Source of the DNA: Dermatemys mawii
Lineage: Eukaryota > Chordata > Testudines > Dermatemydidae
Length of the DNA stretch: 64,000 nucleotides
Assembly (NCBI GenBank): GCA_007922305.1
Contig: ML677386.1
Coordinates: 8,082,679-8,146,678 of the forward strand
Direction: 5' to 3'
Positions 57,401 to 64,000 of this stretch are shown piece by piece. The position numbers and the translations under genes were made by a program. How positions within the stretch are numbered: the stretch's first letter is position 1; every line of letters starts with the position of its first letter. Under the pieces are notes generated by a model. It worked only from the letters and a program-made list of their open reading frames with translations, had not been told where the DNA came from and did no database searches.

Positions 57401-60400
57401 GCAATGCTTTTTTAGGTTAACATGAGAAAAGTTTGTATATTATAGTTCTAATAGAGAATGTTGACTTTGTTGAGCTGTAAGTCCAAGCACTTTAACAGAA
57501 AATCTGAACTGTAGGCATTAAGTGATCCTAATAACTTTGTCTTTTAAAAATAGAAACATGTATTTGAAGTCATTCAATAAATATATAAGGTTTTTTCCTT
57601 CTTACGTCACCTCTAAGATTTTATGCAACACAGCATGCCTTCAGAACCTTACTGTTTGCTTCAGTATGGAATTCCCACCAATTCTGAATTTCCAAGGTAG
57701 CTGGGTTATGGGAAAACAATCTTCCAATGGGGTTTAGACTTGCATATTTAGGAAATAGGCGATTTGGGAGGGGTGGGATATTGTTATCCATGTAACTTCA
57801 CTAGTACTGAGTTTGTTCACAGTGGGGGCTGCAGTTTTGAAGTTACCTTTATGCTCCTGCGGCTGAATTGAACTCAGCCCTAGGAACCTGTAAACATGAC
57901 CACTGCATTTCCCTAAGCTGATGGAAGATATGCCTACTCGTTATAAAGGAGGGGTGAGAGTAATGCTAGGGTACATGTGAATCTTTGCTCCACTCTATCT
58001 CCATTTCTTTCCAGTGTGACATAACAGGAATAAATTGGAGACTGGCCTTTCTCTCTTCAGCATGTGGAAACTGGCAACTTTGTTTATAGGTTTCCAGGCC
58101 TGTAATAACTGAGTTTTATGAACACTGGTGAGCAAGATGGAGGATCAGGATGAGGATTAGGAATAAAGAGACTGAGGAAGAAATTGTGGGTGTTGGATTG
58201 AAAACAGATGGGAAGAAGGAGAGGATGTAGGAGAGTATAAACATGGATAAAAGAAGTGGAGTGAAGGAAAGAGGGAATGATAACATAAGAAGAAAGAAAA
58301 AGAAAAAACAGGTGAGAAGGAAGAGCAAAAGAATAAAGATGTTCAAAATCTTAAAATTTACATTTTGACATTCAAAAATTAATAATGTACACATGTAGTT
58401 TGCTTAGAGTGTCAAAGAGAGCTGTGTGTAGGAGGTGGAAGATTTTGGTTTTCCTTCCTCTCTTGGGGATCCCTTCTTTGAATACTTCAAAACTATCTTT
58501 ACCAGAATTAATATTGATTTTTCTGAAAAACAATGCAATACCTATTTTTTTTGCCCATGGCATGTATTTGTCAAAACAAAACTCCATTGGAAAGATAGTC
58601 ACAAGCACCACTACAAAGTCTTTTTCTTCCCTCCTGCAAATTACTCAGTATTTTGTATCATGTAGGCTGGTCAAAAGATACTCCCCAGGTCAGTTGGTGG
58701 ACACAACTCTGCTATAACATGTGGTCCACAGCAACATGAGAGCATGATAAAAACTAGGTGTTTGATGAAGTAAAGGTGTGAATTTGTGACACTGATTCTT
58801 TAGTGGGATTTCTAGACACTGCTGTAATACAGATAAATAGTAATTGGTGAGTAATCCCTATTCTCAAGAAATCCGATAATCTGATTTCATATCCCCAATT
58901 GTAGAACTCAGATTCTCTGGGAATTCCTCACTTCACGAGATAGATTCATGTGAGAGAGAAACACAAGTTTGCTTCAATAAGAATTATTTATTTTAGCACA
59001 CACAGAGTTGTAGGACTGTGCTGAATTATCTAGTGGCAATCTAAAGGGATCTGTAACAATGTTCTGAGACAGAGAACTTTGTGCTTTATTTGAAAGTTAA
59101 ATGGTGAGTAAGTAACTATTGTTTCTTGTCAAGCTTTCAGTACAGTACTTAATGTATGCAACCTTTGTCCTTTTCCATTTTCCCTAGTTTATGTAACTTT
59201 GGATTAATAGTTTGTCAAATGCCTCATGAGACCGTATCTAATGCTTTGGAATACATGGCCCACCTTCATCCTGAAATGTCTCTTTGGTTGTATTTTGTTC
59301 AATTTTGTGTTATGAATTTTGACACTTTCAGATACAAATATCTGATTCTAATTCTTTTTTTTCTCCCAGTCCTTGGATTCTAATTCTTTTTTTATTCTCC
59401 CAGTCCAATCTGAATCTGGTTGTGCCAACGTAGTGTCTGCAGCTCCTTGCCTGGCAGAGCCACAGCAATATGAAGTACAGTTTGGACGATTACGCAGTTT
59501 TCTCACAGGTAAGCAGCTGCGGGGGGAGGATGGCAGATTCTGGACAGGCAGCATACATTTTTAATTTTGCATAGTGTACAGTGTTAGCTCAAAGTCTTCA
59601 AAATTCTTTTTGAATGGGTGACTCTGTGTCCAAGAGACCTAAATCTGAAGTCCTGTAGCTTCAGTGAGTAAAGAAACTCCACCACTTACCTTTACAAATA
59701 AAACAAATCAACATTTAAGATTACTGCCACTGAAAGATTAGAGAAAAATATTTATCTTTTTCAATACATTTACTCTGTGCATTTGACAGCACTTTGTGCA
59801 TAGTCAGTTTTGCTGTTTCCCTTCTCAGTCAGTCAGTTTACCCTCATGTTTGCATGGATCTTCCATGCAGCAGCAGGAGAGAGGGAAAGACGTATTATTT
59901 TTCTAAGTAATGAAAAAAGGAAAGTGTGATTGTAAAACCACTAAAACTGGCAGATCACTTTAGAGGTAGATATAGTACTATTCTATTTCTGTTCTCTTTA
60001 GCTTTCAGACATTGTGATATCTGAATGCCTGAAGCTGTTTTTAATTCATTTTTTGATTGCTTAAATCTTAAAGGAAACTGTGTTCTTTTAAATTTACCTG
60101 AGCATTGCTCCAAAGTTTTTGGGACTAGAAATGTGGGGAAGAAACCAATAATGTTGTCCCTATGTGCCCCCAAAATAGAAAGAAAACTTGATCTTTCTAG
60201 AAACAAAAACCCTTCTGGGGTAGGTGGCAGTAAAGAAGTGGGAAAAGCTTCCAGGGAAAGGAATACAGAAGTGGCCGACCAAAGTGTTGTGTGTGACTGC
60301 CACCCTTCATGGCTGTGGGGAGAGTTCAGTTGATTCCAGTTATCTTTAAGTTAGGATTAATATTTCTGCTGGAATTGAGGAGGGTTAGTTGGGAAGATTC

Positions 60401-62914
60401 CCCATCACAATATATAATATAGCTGGTCTGTAGACTTACTGTGACCATCAATAACGCAATGGTACTGAACTATTGAATGCTTTTATGATTTGGTGGGTGG
60501 AGATAGTATTGAAAAGTGTGGACATTCTTTTCAGGTTTGCAGGTAAACCTCATGTATTAGATGCAGAGAGCAGTTTTCTTAGCATCTTCTTGCTTGAGGC
60601 TCACAAGTGCCCTATAAGACCGCCTTCAAGGCTCCAACTGTCAGCTGCTTTCCCCTTTTCTGTCCCCTTCTGTTTTGGTTTGGGTCTTACCTGTTTGATC
60701 CCCTTCTGACTTGAACTTTAACCTACTTTCGTATCTGCATCTGCGATGTGTAACCTGCAGCTACACAGCCAGTGGAGGCCACCAAGGGCTTGCTGCCTGG
60801 CGTATCTGTCTCCACTGGCACTGAAAAGCTGTTGCTGCACATTTCTCAGCAGTGCATTCCTGTAGGGCTCCTGCATTTCCCATTCTCCCCCACCCTCATT
60901 CCTGCCAACTGGTAGCCTCTCCTCCAATGAGGGCCTGCTCCTCTCAGCACTTCTGAGGCATGAGGATGGAACAGAGCACCATCTGGCAGCTTGCAAGTTC
61001 AGAGTGTGCAAAGCACTAATTGGTTGTCCGTGACTTGGGAGAGAAGGGAGAAAGAATGCAGAGAGGGGAGAGGCTTACAAAAGGAGACAGAGGGAGAGGC
61101 AAAATGGCAGGATGGAAAGGAAAGAGTGTTGGAAGAATTCTTAGGTTCTTTTCTCATTGATTTGAAAGGAAAATGATGTATGGGAAAGTAGAAAGCAAAG
61201 AGAAATGGGAATAAAGAAGTAAAACGGGATGAAAAAAACCTACTTTAAGGCTTTTAAAATATGTTTTGTTTCATTCATCTGAATGCATCATACACAAATG
61301 TTGAGACTTGAACTGCTGGTAAATTGCTGTTGTGGCCCTGTATGCTGCCAAGGCTTGTGTGGCACTGCTCGGCATGCTACAGCTCCCTGCAGTCAGTTGA
61401 ACCCTGGAGGAAAACAGCCCCAAGAAGCTGGCTTAAAAGGGGTGGAGCTGTTACAAAGATACACTGTACCTTGAAGAAACTCTATCCCAACCAGGTGTAC
61501 ATTACACTGTGTTCTAGAAATTACTGTTGGGATTTGTTTTGGCAAAAGAGAGAGAGGAGAGACAGAAATAAAACTGAAGCACAGCGTGTTGCAGTACGTT
61601 TTCAAAATAAACTGTATGTTCCTCTTCCTTCATTTGTGACTCAATTCCATGCATTTAAAAGCACCAAACACAAGTTGTATTGAAGTTGGGAAAACCACTC
61701 AGTACAGGCCCAAATAAAGTAGGTAAATAATTCTGTGTTATGCATTATGGAATTCTGGTGTACAAATATGTTTTTTAACATATCCTAATTTTAAAGTGCA
61801 ATTATTTCAGTACATAGAGCATTTAAAATAGGAAAATTTTCTTCTGAATTCATAAAAGGAATTCCAGCTGTCATGCTGCTTATGGTGTGTATTTTAATAA
61901 ATGGGCCTTAATTGAAAGGGCTATTAGTAACAGAAGTAAGCTCTTTCAAAATGAATTTTATGTTGACAGTCTTCCTCTTGCAGAGCTGAAAATATATTTT
62001 AAATCAGCAATGCAATTGATTCTTCATATCCCTTTAGGAACACCAAGTGTTTATTTAGAAACACCAACAGAAGGCTAGACATTTGTCCTCTAATGCCATT
62101 GAAAGCGGCTTGAATAAATTGTCTTGATGTATGTTCCTAGCAGAAAATAAATTGAGAGAAACCATAATGCTTATTGTGTTTTGATTTAGATTCAGATTCC
62201 CAGCACAGCCATGAAGTGATGCCTCTTCTGTATCCCCTTTTCGTCTACCTCCATCTTAACATGGTCCAAAATGGCCTAAAGAGCACAGTGGACAGTTTCT
62301 ACAGTCGCTTCCATGGGATGTTCTTGCAGAATGCCAGCCAGAAGGATATCATTGAGCAGTTGCAGACTACCCTGACTATTCAAGACATCCTGTCCAACTT
62401 CAAGCTCCGGGCATTTCTGGACAACAAGTATGTTATCCGTCTTCAAGAAGACAGCTACAACTACCTTCTCCGCTACCTCCAAAGTGACAACAACAATGCT
62501 CTTTGCAAGGTTCTCAGCTTGCACATTCACCTGGATGTGCAGCCTGCCAAGAGGACGGACTACCAGCTATATGCCAGTGGTAGCTCCTCACGCAACGAGA
62601 GCAATGGCCTGGAAACAACAGACATGCCTGCTTCCATACTGCAGAATGAGGCAGCACTGGATTTACTGCAGGACAGCATTAAACGAGTCAAGGATGGGCC
62701 TCCTTCACTAACCACCATATGTTTCTATGCCTTCTATAACACAGAGCAGTTGCTGAACACAGCAGAGATCTCGCCAGATAGCAAGCTGCTTGCTGCTGGG
62801 TTTGATAATTCTTGTGTAAAGCTGTGGAGCTTGCGGTCCAGGAAGTTAAAATCTGAGCCCCATCTTGTAGACGTGTCCAGAATCCGCCTGGCTTGTGACA
62901 TCGTGGATGAGGAG
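54286..62914 (+). CDS. TAF5L: TAF5-like scaffold of the SAGA/PCAF complex, N-terminal part (runs off window)
   Basis: TAF5L (PAF65-beta) is the TAF5 paralogue that scaffolds the SAGA/PCAF histone acetyltransferase complex in the nucleus with TAF6L. Coding exons are 54286-54427, 59404-59508 and 62190-62914, with GT/AG sites and matching phases. Together they give 324 codons. The N-terminus MKRVRTEQIQMAVSCYLKRR and the whole frame are nearly identical to mammalian TAF5L as I remember it. Residues about 60-200 are the TAF5 NTD2 domain (VMPLLYPLFVYLHLN, SFYSRFHGMFLQNAS, NFKLRAFLDNKYVIRLQEDS). The first WD40 blade lies at about residues 271-297 and ends in KLWSL. The other WD repeats are on exon(s) beyond 64000, so the gene is truncated by the window edge. 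Exon 4 could also be read through to a nearby stop. Confidence 0.96.
54775..55014 (+). mobile_element. CR1 LINE 3' end in TAF5L intron 2
   Basis: GGTTAGATGTTAGGAATAAC, AATAGGCTTCCAAGGGTGGC, TTTTTTAAAAACAGGTTGGAC and CCATTTCTATGATTCTA are CR1 ORF2-end and 3' UTR words. Confidence 0.88.
55856..56108 (-). mobile_element. CR1 LINE 3' end, inverted, TAF5L intron 2
   Basis: It begins TCATAGAATCATAGAATATC and continues with TTTGGAAGGGACTTCAGGAG, CATCTACTCCAACCCCCTGC and CCATTCCAGTGCTTCATCAC. It lies about 0.85 kb from, and opposite to, the CR1 at 54775-55014. Confidence 0.92.
56109..59346. other. TAF5L: TAF5L intron 2, rest
   Basis: No further element is recognised except small TA/CA repeats at about 56450-56468. 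Confidence 0.45.
59347..59403 (+). repeat. TAF5L: Tandemly duplicated 3' splice site before TAF5L exon 3
   Basis: The block TTCTAATTC, a T-run and CTCCCAGTCC occurs twice, with AGs at 59368-59369 and 59402-59403, 34 bp apart. Only the second gives the conserved frame. Confidence 0.85.
59404..59508 (+). CDS. TAF5L: TAF5L exon 3
   Basis: 105 nt, residues 48-82. The used acceptor CTCCCAG ends at 59403. The TC at the exon start completes a valine codon (VQSESGCANVVSAAPCLAEP). The donor GTAAGC follows 59508. A second, duplicated CTCCCAG lies 34 bp upstream. Confidence 0.95.
59509..62189. other. TAF5L: TAF5L intron 3
   Basis: No recognisable repeat family or gene. The block 60540-61180 is of moderate GC with purine-rich stretches (about 61040-61140). 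Confidence 0.45.
62190..62914 (+). CDS. TAF5L: TAF5L exon 4
   Basis: 725 nt, residues 83-324. The acceptor GATTTAG ends at 62189. Translation starts DSDSQHSHEVMPLLYPLFVY and ends ACDIVDEE. The putative donor after 62914 is GTCTGA, a weak match to GTRAGT. Read-through adds one valine and a TGA at 62918-62920. Confidence 0.93.
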
Positions 62915-64000
62915 GTCTGAATATCCTTATTTTTCACCCTATACCTTTTGGAATGTGTGTAGACCATTTATGTTAGAAAGGCTTTCTAACTTGGGTGTGG
63001 GGATAGGGCTTCACGGAACAGGAGAAAGGAACTGTGAGGGCACTGAAAAGCTGAATGATCTTGAATCTGCTCCACCCCAATATGAAAGTCTTACAAACTA
63101 CTGCCATCCCTCTCTTCTTCTGCAGCAGCCCTTAATGCAGACAGCCGTAGGAGGGTTTTATGTGGACAAGCTCAGACAGCAGCTTGCCAGTCCTAGCTGC
63201 TTTTTTCCTGCTCCCTCTGTACTTGGCTCAGCCACTAGAACACATGCAACCTGGCACCATTGAACCGCTAGTGGAAGCCCAACCCCAGAAGCCTATAGTC
63301 AACCTGTGAGTGAGAGAGTCAGGCTGGAGGAATACCAGGAGTGAATGATAGTGAATAAGACAAAGGCAAAATTAACCGGGAAAACAAGACGAGAAGGGGG
63401 ATAAGGAGAGGACAGAAAAGGGTAGGAGATCAAAAATGGACAGAAAAAGAAGAGAGTAGAAGGGGGCTGGGCCTGGGGTGAGGGGTCATGGAAGTGGGAG
63501 CCATTCCCATTTCTCAAACTCTCCAGGGAGACTCCGAAAGGGTTGAGAACCTGTGATTTAACAGATCAGTGGGTAAATGTTTAATACAGAGAAATTATGC
63601 AGAACTGTCTATATTAAGGAAATTGCACTGTGGAAATGTAAGAGAATTGCCAGTCTATCTTTGTAACAGAGGAGCGGAGAGGTTTGAGAGGAGAATGACG
63701 CGTATGCCTTTGCATAGTTGGCCTTTACCCCAAGGCTTTGCTAGATGGCATCATCTGGTTTATTCCACATCTCTTTTAGTTAGTGCCAAATGCCCCATTT
63801 CTGCCCTCCCATTGCAGCCATGCATGTAACATCTTGCATCTGATTAGGAGATCAGAACTTGTGATTGGTTTTCTTTAATCATCCTTCCAAGCTAGGCTTC
63901 CCTCATTCTTGTGCTCAGAGAACATCCTCTAGCTGCAGCTTTGCTATTTTGTGTTGCTCTTTAAAGAAATCCGAGTAGCATCTAGATAGTGAGGGACTGT
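62915..64000. other. TAF5L: TAF5L intron 4, up to the window edge
   Basis: Presumed intron. No continuation of the TAF5L WD40 frame is found before 64000. An AG-rich stretch lies at 63350-63470. Confidence 0.6.

Overview
The window is vertebrate nuclear DNA, most likely from a turtle (Testudines); a crocodilian is a weaker alternative. The evidence is two spliced vertebrate genes embedded in CR1 LINEs, MIR/CORE-type SINEs, DIRS tyrosine-recombinase retrotransposons and many short non-autonomous DNA transposons. This combination is typical of turtle genomes. No prokaryotic or viral gene, CRISPR array, rRNA or tRNA was recognised.

Layout. Positions 1-23016 are intergenic, downstream of URB2, and almost entirely repeats: several hAT- and mariner-like MITEs, a CR1 split by a probable solo LTR that carries a 50-bp minisatellite, MIR SINEs and a DIRS gag fragment. 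URB2 lies on the minus strand from 46821 down to 23017. Nine coding exons could be joined with GT/AG sites and matching phases into a 1552-codon reading frame. Exon 2 carries the ATG, exon 4 is 3.4 kb, and exon 10 carries the stop. The last URB2 intron holds an internally deleted DIRS element bounded by inverted repeats. A GC-rich CpG island at about 47330-48260 is the shared, head-to-head promoter of URB2 and TAF5L. TAF5L lies on the plus strand: a non-coding exon 1 ending near 48017, then coding exons at 54286-54427, 59404-59508 and 62190-62914. Its remaining WD40 exon(s) lie beyond the right edge.

The two genes are divergent housekeeping genes. URB2 is a nucleolar factor for early 60S ribosomal subunit assembly. 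TAF5L is the TAF5-like scaffold of the SAGA/PCAF co-activator complex. The same pair is adjacent in human 1q42, so this is conserved synteny.

I found no clear undescribed biological system. The most noteworthy items are the nested CR1/LTR/minisatellite structure, the DIRS deletion derivative that keeps a 370-codon tyrosine recombinase frame, a duplicated 3' splice site in front of TAF5L exon 3, a 24-T polypyrimidine tract in front of TAF5L exon 2, a read-through stop one codon after TAF5L exon 4, and a MITE packed with TATAGCGCTATA palindromes.
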